From positions 1-12,304 of the forward strand of contig JAKSOY010000129.1 of assembly GCA_024405255.1 (NCBI GenBank): a stretch of DNA of 12,304 nucleotides. Reading direction: 5' to 3'. The translations under genes and the position numbers were made by a program. The notes under the pieces are model-generated. The model searched no databases. It was not told the DNA's origin and saw nothing but the letters and a program-made list of their open reading frames with translations. This stretch comes from Kiritimatiellia bacterium. Its GTDB lineage: Bacteria > Verrucomicrobiota > Kiritimatiellia > RFP12 > UBA1067. Numbering within the stretch: position 1 is the stretch's first letter; every line of letters begins with the position of its first letter. Positions 1-7,522 of the stretch are shown here, in pieces.

Positions 1-3
1 TGC

Positions 4-47
4 AGGTTAGTCGAGCGCGGGGCGTCAGCCACACACTCGACTAACCT
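4..47. repeat. 12-bp perfect inverted repeat upstream of aspartate kinase
   Basis: AGGTTAGTCGAG at 4-15 is exactly reverse-complemented at 36-47, around a 20-base loop that could form a small inner GGC/GCC stem (21-23 with 28-30). It lies before the -35 box of the downstream promoter, so it is not in the leader of the aspartate kinase mRNA. It could be the terminator of a gene left of the window, although no T-run follows on the plus strand, or a protein-binding palindrome. The repeat is seen directly; its function is not known. Confidence 0.6.
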
Positions 48-73
48 ATTACCGAGAAAATCATACCGCGGGA

Positions 74-102
74 TTGCATACGGGGGCGGGGTTTGGTACA
101 AT
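74..102 (+). promoter_or_regulatory. sigma70-like promoter for the aspartate kinase operon
   Basis: A TTGCAT -35 box (74-79) and a TACAAT -10 box (97-102) are separated by 17 bases, which is close to consensus. Transcription would start near 109, leaving a leader of only about 28 bases. That is too short for a lysine riboswitch or a leader-peptide attenuator, so regulation is more likely allosteric or through a repressor at the promoter. Predicted from sequence only. Confidence 0.6.
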
Positions 103-136
103 ATGCAACTTGTTTTTAGCACCGAGAGGTTCCTAA

Positions 137-1495
137 ATGAAAGTATGCAAATTCGGCGGTAGCTCGCTCGCGGATGCGAAGCAGCTGACAAAGGTGATCG
201 ACATAGTCCTTGCGGACCCCCAGCGTCGTATGGTGGTGGTGTCTGCGCCTGGCAAGCGCAATAAGTCGGATACGAAAGTGACCGACTTGCTGATTGCTTT
301 GGCCGAGGCCGCATTGGCGAAAGAGGATACGAAGGCGGCGCTTGCGGCCGTCGTGGCGCGCTATGCGTCCATCGCGAAGGATCTGGATCTCGGGACGGAC
401 ATCGTGGACGAGATCGAGCGCGACCTCAAGGGACGTCTCGCTTCGTCGAAGCGCGATGCGGGCGTGTTCATGGATACGCTGAAGGCCGCCGGCGAGGACA
501 ACAGTGCGAAGCTCGTGGCGGTCGCTTTCGAGAAGCGCGGCGTGAAGGTGCGCTATGCGAGTCCGAAGGATACGGGCATGGTGCTCGAGGGCGAGAGCGG
601 GAATGCCCAGCTCGTCGAGGAGAGCTACACCAAGCTCGCGCGCGCGTTCTCCGATTACGAGGGCATTGTGATCTATCCCGGATTCTTCGGCTATCGCAAG
701 GACGGTACGGTGGCCACCTTCCCGCGTGGCGGCAGCGATATCACCGGGTCCATCCTCGCCGCAGCCGTGCGGGCCGACGTGTATGAGAACTTCACGGACG
801 TCGACAACGTCTATCCGGTCGATCCGCGCATCGTGCCCGAAGTGAAGGAGGGCATCGATACGATGACCTACCGCGAAATGCGCGAACTCGCGTATGCCGG
901 TTTTGGCGTGTTCAACGACGAGGCGGTGCGTCCGGCCGTGAAGGGTCGCATCCCGATCAATGTGCGCAACACGAATCGTCCGAACGAACCCGGTACGATG
1001 ATCGTGCAGTCGCGTCGCGTGATTCCGGGCACGGTGACCGGCATTGCCGCTTCGGACGGCTTCTGCAACATTCTGATCGACAAGTACTGCATGAACCGCG
1101 AGGTCGGGTTTACCTTGCGCCTTCTGGACATCCTCCAGCAGGAACACGTGGCCTACGAGCACATCCCCTCCGGCATCGACTCGATTTCCGTGGTCATCCG
1201 CAGCGAGAACTTCACGAAGACCGTCGAGAACCGCGTCATCTCGCGCATCAAGCGCGAACTTTCGCCCGACTCGGTGATGATCGTGCGCGACTACGCCGTG
1301 TTGATGGTCGTCGGCGAAGGCATGGCCTTCTCCGCCGGTATGCTGGCGAAGGCCACGAACGCGCTCGCCACGCACGGGATCAACATTTCGATGGTCAACC
1401 AGGGCGCCAGCGAATTCTCCTTTATGATCAGCATCAAGAGCTCGGACCGCGTACGTGCGGTGCGCGCCCTCTATGAAGCCTATTTTGGAAACTGA
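137..1495 (+). CDS. lysC: Aspartate kinase (monofunctional, about 450 residues, two ACT domains)
   Basis: This cytoplasmic enzyme phosphorylates L-aspartate to 4-phospho-L-aspartate (EC 2.7.2.4), the first step to lysine/diaminopimelate, threonine and methionine. The N-terminal amino-acid-kinase domain shows KFGGSS at residues 5-10, RGGSD at 197-201 and FTDVDNVYPVDPR at 219-231. Two C-terminal ACT domains (about 307-380 and 390-445) would bind the feedback inhibitor. Its 452 residues and the FPRGGSDITGS style of motif match the subgroup of about 450 residues rather than the shorter LysC of many Proteobacteria or the ThrA fusions. The ATG start has a GAGAGG Shine-Dalgarno sequence at 124-129. 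The next gene follows after 7 bases, so they are probably co-transcribed. An Asn stands in VFNDEA (about 270) where many relatives have His. The family call is secure; the symbol is used in the broad sense, and the inhibitor cannot be read from the sequence. Confidence 0.95.
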   Translation: MKVCKFGGSSLADAKQLTKVIDIVLADPQRRMVVVSAPGKRNKSDTKVTDLLIALAEAALAKEDTKAALAAVVARYASIAKDLDLGTDIVDEIERDLKGRLASSKRDAGVFMDTLKAAGEDNSAKLVAVAFEKRGVKVRYASPKDTGMVLEGESGNAQLVEESYTKLARAFSDYEGIVIYPGFFGYRKDGTVATFPRGGSDITGSILAAAVRADVYENFTDVDNVYPVDPRIVPEVKEGIDTMTYREMRELAYAGFGVFNDEAVRPAVKGRIPINVRNTNRPNEPGTMIVQSRRVIPGTVTGIAASDGFCNILIDKYCMNREVGFTLRLLDILQQEHVAYEHIPSGIDSISVVIRSENFTKTVENRVISRIKRELSPDSVMIVRDYAVLMVVGEGMAFSAGMLAKATNALATHGINISMVNQGASEFSFMISIKSSDRVRAVRALYEAYFGN

Positions 1496-1502
1496 GGCAA
1501 TT

Positions 1503-2780
1503 ATGAAATTCTGGAATCGAGAAGCCGAAACGATGAGCCGCGACCAGCTCGCGGATGTGCAGTTGAAGGGACTGAAGAAGTCGCTCAATCGCGTGTGGAA
1601 GAGCGAGTGGAGCCGCAAGCTGCTGCAGAGCCGCGGATTCGCCAATCCGGAGGACGTCAAGAGTCTGGACGATCTCAGGCGCGTTCCGTTCCTGACGAAG
1701 GACGACTTCCGCGACGCCTATCCGCTCGAGATGAGCACGGTGCCGCGTGAAGAACTGCTCGAGTTCCACCAGTCTTCGGGGTCCACGGGTACGCCGGTGG
1801 TGATGGCCTATACCAAGAACGACCTGAACCAGTGGGCGGACTGCATGGCGCGCTGCTATACGATGGCGGGTCTCGGGCCGGGCGATGCCTTCCAGATCAT
1901 GCCGACGTTCGGTCTGTTCAACGGCGGCTTCGGGTGCTACCACGGCTGCCGTAAGGCGGGACTCTTCTGCGTGCCGGCGTCGAGCGGCAATACGGAGCGT
2001 CAGATCAAGCTGATGCGCGACTTCCGCGTGAAGGGCTTCTGCTCGGTCGTCTCCTACGTGCCGCGCCTTATCGAAAAACTCGATGCGGAAGAGACGGGCG
2101 ACCATGACATTCCGTCCCTGCGCGTGGGCATCTTCGGCAGCGAGACCTTTTCGGACGAAATGCGCATGAAGATCGAGAAGCGCCTCCACATCGAGTGCTT
2201 CGACATCTACGGCATGACCGAGACGGGCGGCATCGGTACGACGGGCATGGACTGCGCGTGCCATAACGGCCTGCATGTGTGGGAAGACCAGTACATCACC
2301 GAAATCGTCGATCCGGTGACGGGCGAACCCGTTCCCGACGGCGAATACGGCGAAGTGGTGTTTACCTCGCTCACGCGTGAAGCCATGCCGATCATCCGCT
2401 ACCGCACGCACGACATTTCGCGCATTCTCTCGCGCGAGAAATGCGACTGCGGCCGCACCTCGCTGCGCATCGACCGCATTACGGGCCGTACGGACGACAT
2501 GCTCATCGTCAAGGGCGTCAACTTCTATCCGCGTCAGGTCGAACAGGCGCTGATGGAAATCCCGGGCGTGAAGGACGAATTCCAGATCATCCTCACCGAG
2601 CACAACGGCATGACCGATGTCACGGTGAACGTCGAGGCCGAACCGGGCGTGACGGGCCATACGGTCGCGAAACATCTGCGCGAACGCCTCGGCTTCCTGC
2701 CGAAGGGCGACGTCTTCCCAGTCGGCTCGCTCCCCCGCAGCGAAGGCAAGGCAAAGCGCGTCATCCGCATCAAGAATTAA
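1503..2780 (+). CDS. paaK: Phenylacetate-CoA ligase-like adenylate-forming enzyme
   Basis: This 425-residue member of the ANL adenylating superfamily would activate an aryl or other acid as an acyl-AMP and transfer it to CoA. The PaaK class acts on phenylacetate or indoleacetate. Visible motifs are the phosphate loop SSGSTGTP (91-98), YGMTETGG (236-243), a CDCGR cysteine pair typical of PaaK (near 316), DDMLIVKGVNFYP (331-343) and a C-terminal PRSEGKAKR containing the likely catalytic Lys (416 or 418). The frame is open back to an ATG at 1455 inside the kinase gene, but the start at 1503 is preferred: it has GAGG at 1494-1497 and gives the usual PaaK N-terminus. The gene sits 7 bases after the aspartate kinase. 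Its stop overlaps the stop of the convergent gene. No 2-oxoacid ferredoxin oxidoreductase or Paa genes are nearby, so the substrate is uncertain. Confidence 0.88.
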   Translation: MKFWNREAETMSRDQLADVQLKGLKKSLNRVWKSEWSRKLLQSRGFANPEDVKSLDDLRRVPFLTKDDFRDAYPLEMSTVPREELLEFHQSSGSTGTPVVMAYTKNDLNQWADCMARCYTMAGLGPGDAFQIMPTFGLFNGGFGCYHGCRKAGLFCVPASSGNTERQIKLMRDFRVKGFCSVVSYVPRLIEKLDAEETGDHDIPSLRVGIFGSETFSDEMRMKIEKRLHIECFDIYGMTETGGIGTTGMDCACHNGLHVWEDQYITEIVDPVTGEPVPDGEYGEVVFTSLTREAMPIIRYRTHDISRILSREKCDCGRTSLRIDRITGRTDDMLIVKGVNFYPRQVEQALMEIPGVKDEFQIILTEHNGMTDVTVNVEAEPGVTGHTVAKHLRERLGFLPKGDVFPVGSLPRSEGKAKRVIRIKN

Positions 2781-5700
2781 CCGAAGAGGGATTCGGGGAT
2801 GAAGCAGGTGGCGAGTACGTGACCTTTGACGACGGTGGAGGAAACACGGATCGACCGGCCAGTGAACTGCTTGAAGCTTTCAAGCCACTGGCCGGTTAAT
2901 TTTACCGTCATCTCGCCCGTCTCGGCCTGGAAGGTCTCCACGATGAGTTCGCGGGGCGAATAGCGGATGCCTGTGCCGAGCGCCTTCGACACCGCCTCCT
3001 TGGCGCACCAGAAGCGAATGGCCGCGCTGGGCGCCGAGGCGGCGCGCAAGGTGAGGTCGCGTTCTTCGTCCGTGAACACGCCGCGCGTGAATTCCTCGGA
3101 GAGGTCGCGGTCGCGCACTTCCACGTCGATGCCCACGCGCGCGTTGGTGCCCACGACGGCGACGACGAATTGCGCCGTGTGCGCGATCGTGATGTCGAGC
3201 GGTGCCGTGAGATAGTCGCGCCAGCGTCCGATCGCGTGCGGCTTGCCGCTGTCGTCGCGCCACACCTGGATGTCGGCATCGCACCAGCGCGCCTGGTAGT
3301 TCTCGTGCAGGAACCGCCGCACGGCCTCCTTCGCGACGAGACGACCGAAGAGCCATTCGGTCCGTCGGCTCACGGAACCGGAAATGCTCGCGAAGTCGCC
3401 GAGTTCGGTCTTGTTCAAGACGACCTGCGAAAGCGTGCGCAGCCAGAGTTCCTCGTTGCGCTCGAAGACGGGATACGGCACGTCGCTCACCATTGCCGAG
3501 GCGATCTGCGTCTCGGGTTCGCCGAGCAGTTCCGCCGGCAGCGGTTGCGAAAGGAACGTCATGGCGGGATTCAGCAGCTGCTGGCGGAATTCTTCGGAGA
3601 CGCGTTCGGTGATCTCCTCATAGCCGCGCAGCGCGAGGGCGAGCTGTCCATTGCCGTCCGAAACGAGGATGTCCGTCACGAGCGACTTGGGCGTGACGCC
3701 CGTGTTGCGCAAATAGCAGTTGAGGTGCATGCCCACTTTCAAAGGCGCGTAGCATTCGATGCGCCGCACGCGGAAGGGGAAGGACAGCGCGCCGGAGAAG
3801 CGGTTCTCGTGGCTGCGCCACAACTGGAAGCCGTCGGCAATGGCGGCGAAGAGCTGCGGGTTGAGCGCCCAGATGGGGAACTTTGTATGCGGCACGGCAC
3901 CTTCGCCGGCCGGCACCTCGACTTCGTAGTCGAGGCCCGATTCGCTCCAGCGGTTGGCACTGCGAATCCATTGCAGACTGCGACCGGAGTAGAGACGGTC
4001 CGGATAGATTTCGCTTGTGACCCAGTGCACATCGCGCGGCTTGTTGAGCGGCGGTTGCACGAAGGCCGGCGGCGGAATGTTCTCCTGGGCGAAGACGAGC
4101 GTCGCTTCGAAGGCGCACCAAGTCCATTGCGCATTGGGACGATCCTCGCGGATCTGCACGTGCACGGCGACGAGCGAAGGATCGTCGCTCGCCGTTCGTT
4201 CCGCACGAATGAAGAGGCGCAGACGATCCTCGTCGAATGAGACGGGGTGGCGGCTCTGCAGGTCCTCGACCACCGCCACGCGTCGATTCGGCACGAGCGC
4301 CTGCGCAACCTCGGCCATGATTTCCGCGGCGACGACGGGATGCAAGAGAACGAGTCCGTGGAGTTTGGCGTCCGAGAAGGCGACATGCTCGGCGGCACCG
4401 ATGGCGAAGTCCGCGAGGAAGGGCGCATCTTTGAACGTGAAGGTCTTCACGACCTCGCGGATGCCCGGCTGCAGATCGACCACGTCGGCATCGGCCACGA
4501 GCGGACTCGTGGTGCCGTAGATGAACTGCTGGCGCATCTTGCGTTCGCGCGCGGCGGCGGCTTCGGCACGCCGCTCGGCGGCCTTCTTGCGCGTCCCGGG
4601 CGTCGAGTCCGCCGCGCTGGCCATCACGCTGCCGAGCAACGCGTTCGTTTCGGAAAGCGACAGTCGCGGGAACTCGCGCGAGAGGCGCAATTCCGTTTCG
4701 CTGCGCACTTCCAGCGAAAGCGGCGCATCGAAATCGAGTTCGCGCGGACGGCGATGCGCAAAGAGCGGCGTCGGATCGAGGTCCTGTCCAAGTGCGGCCA
4801 GCTGGCCGATCATGTTCTGCACTTGCAGAATGCCATCCCGATGTACGGTGTCCGTGGCGAGCGCCGCATGTTCTTCGCCGCGGAGGATTTCGTCGATCAT
4901 GCTGGTGAGCACGCCGCGCGGACCCACCTCGAGAAAGACGCGGAATCCATCCGCATGCATGCGGCGGATCGTTTCGCAGAACTTGACGGGTTCCACCCAT
5001 TGGCCGGCGACTTCGTCGCGCACCTTGCGCGCCTTCGGCGGCAGCGGTTGCGTACTCACGCAGGAATAGACGGGAATGCTGGACGGCTGGTCCACCCAGT
5101 GGCTGGCGAACTTGTGGACGAGCGACAGGATCTTCTTGCACCACGGGGTGTTGAACGGACGGTCCACATCGAGTCGCATGCTGCGCACGCCAACGGCGGC
5201 GAGCGCCTTCGTGACATCGTCCACGGCCTCGGGCACGATGGCGATCGTGCTCTGCTTCGGCGAGAGCACGAACGCCTGCTGTACCTGTTCGGGCGCAAAG
5301 GCCTTCAACGCCTCCTCGACGAGTCCGGGGCGCGGCGCGATGACGGTTTCGAAGACGCAGGTGGGAAGTCCCTGATGCGACACGGCGTTGTTGACGACCT
5401 TGTACATGTCGCGCAGAAATTCAAGACGGCGCTTACGGTCGAATTTCTTGCCGTAGACGCCACCGGCGGCGAGCGCGTTCAAGTCGCCGCCGACGAATCC
5501 GGTGGCGCCGTCCGGATGGACGCCCAGCGTGTCCATCAAACGCGACATGGCGGCATTGGCCGTGTAGGTGGAGACAACTGTTTCGGCATAGGCGCCGGCG
5601 GAAAAGACATCCGCATCGTGCCGATAGTACGAGGCCGGGGGAAAGATGAAGTCCGACGGCTGGAACTTGCCCTCGCCTGCCAGCGCGGCTTCAAGTTCGT

Positions 5701-6121
5701 CGAACGGCAGACGGCACTCGCGGAAGAACACGGCGAGGTCGCGCAGCATGTCCGGATAGAACGACGTGGCGCCCGGATAGATGAAGGCGAGTTTGCCGAG
5801 ACCCTCGCCGAGCAGATGCTGGCGGAAATAGTAGGTGCCGCTACGGTCGCGGATGCGTGCCGACCCGCTTTGGATGCGTGCGGCGGCCGAGACGAGGCGG
5901 GCGCGCAGATCCGCATGCGTGCGTGCGACGATGGCCAGTACGGCTTTGTGTTCCGCGGGGAATTTCTTCGAGCAGGTGAAGGCGACATCGCGCAGCGGCA
6001 CGCCGGGGGCCTGGTCGAGAAACCGCACGAGACGCGTGGCGGACTCGGCCAGATCGGCATCCGTTACGGCGCCGAGCAGGATGAGTTCCGTGCTGAACGA
6101 TTCACTCAGGTCGGCGTTCAT
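2777..6121 (-). CDS. Multidomain PKS-like protein: degenerate acyltransferase, double-hotdog dehydratase-like region, Sfp-type phosphopantetheinyl transferase
   Basis: This protein has 1114 residues. About 108-415 resembles an AT domain (YPG at 115-117, WVEPVKF at 375-381, FLEVGPRGVLT at 396-405). However, the GHSxG nucleophile site reads GFVGG (208-212) and the FHSP catalytic-His site reads FNTP (323-326), so Ser and His appear to be lost. A charged Ala/Glu/Arg helix (about 510-532) leads to a PKS dehydratase-like double hotdog (about 550-845). There the DH catalytic His is Phe572 and the second-fold Asp is probably Ala759. The C-terminus (about 905-1105) is an Sfp-type phosphopantetheinyl transferase with H981, VGIDVE (996-1001) and FWCAKEAVSK (1037-1046), all looking functional; it would convert apo carrier proteins to holo form. 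The ATG at 6121 has GGAGG 8 bases upstream and overlaps the KS stop by 4 bases (ATGA), implying translational coupling. No ACP, KR or ER is visible. The domain assignments are good; the loss of catalysis is inferred from hand alignment. Confidence 0.85.
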   Translation of the reverse strand: MNADLSESFSTELILLGAVTDADLAESATRLVRFLDQAPGVPLRDVAFTCSKKFPAEHKAVLAIVARTHADLRARLVSAAARIQSGSARIRDRSGTYYFRQHLLGEGLGKLAFIYPGATSFYPDMLRDLAVFFRECRLPFDELEAALAGEGKFQPSDFIFPPASYYRHDADVFSAGAYAETVVSTYTANAAMSRLMDTLGVHPDGATGFVGGDLNALAAGGVYGKKFDRKRRLEFLRDMYKVVNNAVSHQGLPTCVFETVIAPRPGLVEEALKAFAPEQVQQAFVLSPKQSTIAIVPEAVDDVTKALAAVGVRSMRLDVDRPFNTPWCKKILSLVHKFASHWVDQPSSIPVYSCVSTQPLPPKARKVRDEVAGQWVEPVKFCETIRRMHADGFRVFLEVGPRGVLTSMIDEILRGEEHAALATDTVHRDGILQVQNMIGQLAALGQDLDPTPLFAHRRPRELDFDAPLSLEVRSETELRLSREFPRLSLSETNALLGSVMASAADSTPGTRKKAAERRAEAAAARERKMRQQFIYGTTSPLVADADVVDLQPGIREVVKTFTFKDAPFLADFAIGAAEHVAFSDAKLHGLVLLHPVVAAEIMAEVAQALVPNRRVAVVEDLQSRHPVSFDEDRLRLFIRAERTASDDPSLVAVHVQIREDRPNAQWTWCAFEATLVFAQENIPPPAFVQPPLNKPRDVHWVTSEIYPDRLYSGRSLQWIRSANRWSESGLDYEVEVPAGEGAVPHTKFPIWALNPQLFAAIADGFQLWRSHENRFSGALSFPFRVRRIECYAPLKVGMHLNCYLRNTGVTPKSLVTDILVSDGNGQLALALRGYEEITERVSEEFRQQLLNPAMTFLSQPLPAELLGEPETQIASAMVSDVPYPVFERNEELWLRTLSQVVLNKTELGDFASISGSVSRRTEWLFGRLVAKEAVRRFLHENYQARWCDADIQVWRDDSGKPHAIGRWRDYLTAPLDITIAHTAQFVVAVVGTNARVGIDVEVRDRDLSEEFTRGVFTDEERDLTLRAASAPSAAIRFWCAKEAVSKALGTGIRYSPRELIVETFQAETGEMTVKLTGQWLESFKQFTGRSIRVSSTVVKGHVLATCFIPESLFG
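2854..2904 (+). terminator. Probable intrinsic terminator of the lysC-paaK transcript, inside the opposing gene
   Basis: ACCGGCCAGTG at 2854-2864 pairs perfectly with CACTGGCCGGT at 2886-2896. Inside it, GCTTGAA (2869-2875) pairs with TTCAAGC (2879-2885) around a 3-base loop, leaving a 4-base bulge (2865-2868). The long stem is followed on the plus strand by TTAATTTTA (2896-2904), a reasonable though interrupted U-tract. On the minus strand no T-run follows, so the signal is directional. It sits 73 bases after the paaK stop, within codons for about residues 1076-1090 of the minus-strand protein. Confidence 0.6.
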
Positions 6122-7518
6122 TGACGGTCCTCCGTGGTCGGTTCTTCCTCGAGGATGATTGCGGCACGACGTCCGCCCAAGTCGTTCACCAGAACGGCGG
6201 CACGCCGCGGCGAACTCGGGTCGCCGGTGATCCAGGGACGTGCTTCGTTGAGCAGATACGCCGAGGAACTCAGATTCGAAAGGGCGTCGAGCGGACGCTC
6301 CGCGGGAATCTGCGGCGGCAGGACCTTGCGCCGCAGGGCAAGCGCGGTTTTGAGAATCGAGGCGGCCGCGCTGGCGCGGAAGCAGTGTCCGATATTGCCC
6401 TTGACGGACCCGATGCCCACGAGCGGATCGCCGGCATGGTGTTCGCCCCAGAGCGCTTGCACGCCGGCGATGAGTTCGGCGTCGATTTCCGGGATGCCGC
6501 ATCCGTCGCCCTCGATGAGCTGAATCGACTTGATCGGCACGTCGGCACGTGCGGCGGCGGCTTCCAGCAGTTCTTTCGAGGACTGTGCGCCGCACGCGAC
6601 CGAACGGACCAGCGCGTAGACGCGGTCGTGCGCCGTGAGCGCATCGGCCTCGCGCTTCAGCACGAAGAACGCACCGCCCTCGCCCGGCAGGGTACCGGTG
6701 CCGTCGCGGTTGAAGGGCACCAGTTCGGACCCGGTGGAAAACGGCACTTCGCCCGAGAGCCCCTCGAGCAGCGGACGGTTCAGCGGCGAGGCCAGTGCGC
6801 CCGCAAGCGCGACATCGGCGCGTCCGCTGCGCAGGTCGTCCATCGCGGCGCGCAGGGCGGCAATGCCCGAGAGGGCGCCAGCGTCGAGCGTGGTGGCGCC
6901 GCCCGTGAACGTGCATTCGCGGGCGATCCAGTCGGCGACGCGGTGGCCGAGTCCGGCGAGGAAGCTAGTGGTGTCGGGACTCGGCAGCGAATCGACGAGG
7001 GCGTTTCGCACTTCGCCGAGCGCCTCTTCCGGTGCGGCGTGGAAGAAGCGCCGGATGATGTCCATCGTCTGGTCGATGAAGAACGTGTGCTCGAGCCAGT
7101 TGACGGTGGAGGCGCTGAACGGCGGCGCGTATCCGAGGCGTACCGTTCCGTTGACGGGATCGGTCGTGTGCGGACGCATGCCGGCATCCACGAGCGCATC
7201 GAACGCGAGCTGGACGGCGAAATAGAGGTCCTGGTTCTCGCCGGCGTTGATCTGGCGCGGGAATGTGATGTCGCGTGGCACGCAGGCGTAGAGATCGCGG
7301 AGCTGTCCGCCGGCGGTCGGATAGGGACGGTCGAAGAGATTGCGTCCGCCCGCCGGAAGGGCCACACGCGGCTCGAGCGGCGAGAGGCCGCTTTCACGGT
7401 GCATGATGAGACGCCAGAAGGCACCGGGGTCCGGTGAGGCGGCGAAGCGGCAGGAGACGCCGACCAGGGCGATCGGACTCTTCTCGGTTCGTGTTTCTTC
7501 TTTGCCGTTTTTACCCAT
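6118..7518 (-). CDS. Stand-alone ketosynthase-fold protein lacking active-site Cys (chain-length-factor-like)
   Basis: This 466-residue protein has a beta-ketoacyl synthase fold of normal KS length. It opens like a PKS module (SPIALVGVSCRF, 14-25, then PGAFWRL) and keeps FNRDGTGTLPGEGGAFFVLK (269-288) and GSVKGNIGH (370-378, His378). Where active KS domains have DTACSSSL it reads DAGALSGI (212-219), placing Ala215 at the nucleophilic Cys. Where they have EAHGTGT it reads EGDGCGI (336-342), placing Asp338 at the first catalytic His. The final GGTNAH motif is GGRRAA (448-453). It should therefore not condense acyl chains. By analogy with CLF subunits of type II PKS and with the KS-like CLF domain of PUFA synthases, it may pair with an active KS or act as a scaffold. 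The start at 7518 has GAGGTGG (7528-7534) upstream. It lies 4 bases after the TPR gene and overlaps the next gene by 4 bases, so all three form one operon. Confidence 0.87.
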   Translation of the reverse strand: MGKNGKEETRTEKSPIALVGVSCRFAASPDPGAFWRLIMHRESGLSPLEPRVALPAGGRNLFDRPYPTAGGQLRDLYACVPRDITFPRQINAGENQDLYFAVQLAFDALVDAGMRPHTTDPVNGTVRLGYAPPFSASTVNWLEHTFFIDQTMDIIRRFFHAAPEEALGEVRNALVDSLPSPDTTSFLAGLGHRVADWIARECTFTGGATTLDAGALSGIAALRAAMDDLRSGRADVALAGALASPLNRPLLEGLSGEVPFSTGSELVPFNRDGTGTLPGEGGAFFVLKREADALTAHDRVYALVRSVACGAQSSKELLEAAAARADVPIKSIQLIEGDGCGIPEIDAELIAGVQALWGEHHAGDPLVGIGSVKGNIGHCFRASAAASILKTALALRRKVLPPQIPAERPLDALSNLSSSAYLLNEARPWITGDPSSPRRAAVLVNDLGGRRAAIILEEEPTTEDRQ

Positions 7519-7522
7519 CGTC

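Noticed and set aside
103..136. Lysine riboswitch or attenuator in the aspartate kinase leader
   Set aside because: The predicted leader is only about 28 bases, far too short for either.
1455..1502. Earlier ATG start (1455) for the PaaK-like ligase
   Set aside because: It would overlap the kinase gene by 41 bases, adds 16 residues not typical of PaaK, and the ATG at 1503 has its own ribosome binding site.
116..1660. Minus-strand open frame of 514 codons opposite aspartate kinase
   Set aside because: His/Arg-rich antisense shadow of a clear aspartate kinase.
4247..6124. Plus-strand open frame of 625 codons opposite the AT/DH/PPTase gene
   Set aside because: Low-complexity Arg/Gly/His composition with no recognisable motif; the opposite strand carries the real multidomain protein.
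6110..6175. Programmed -1 frameshift fusing the KS to the AT/DH/PPTase protein
   Set aside because: The downstream frame is open and a Shine-Dalgarno-like GGAGG is present, but I see no slippery heptamer; coupled reinitiation at ATGA is the simpler reading.
6122..6916. 265-codon upstream extension of the AT/DH/PPTase frame
   Set aside because: It overlaps the KS gene in another frame and its translation is Arg-rich nonsense; the ATG at 6121 has GGAGG at good spacing and an ATGA overlap with the KS stop.
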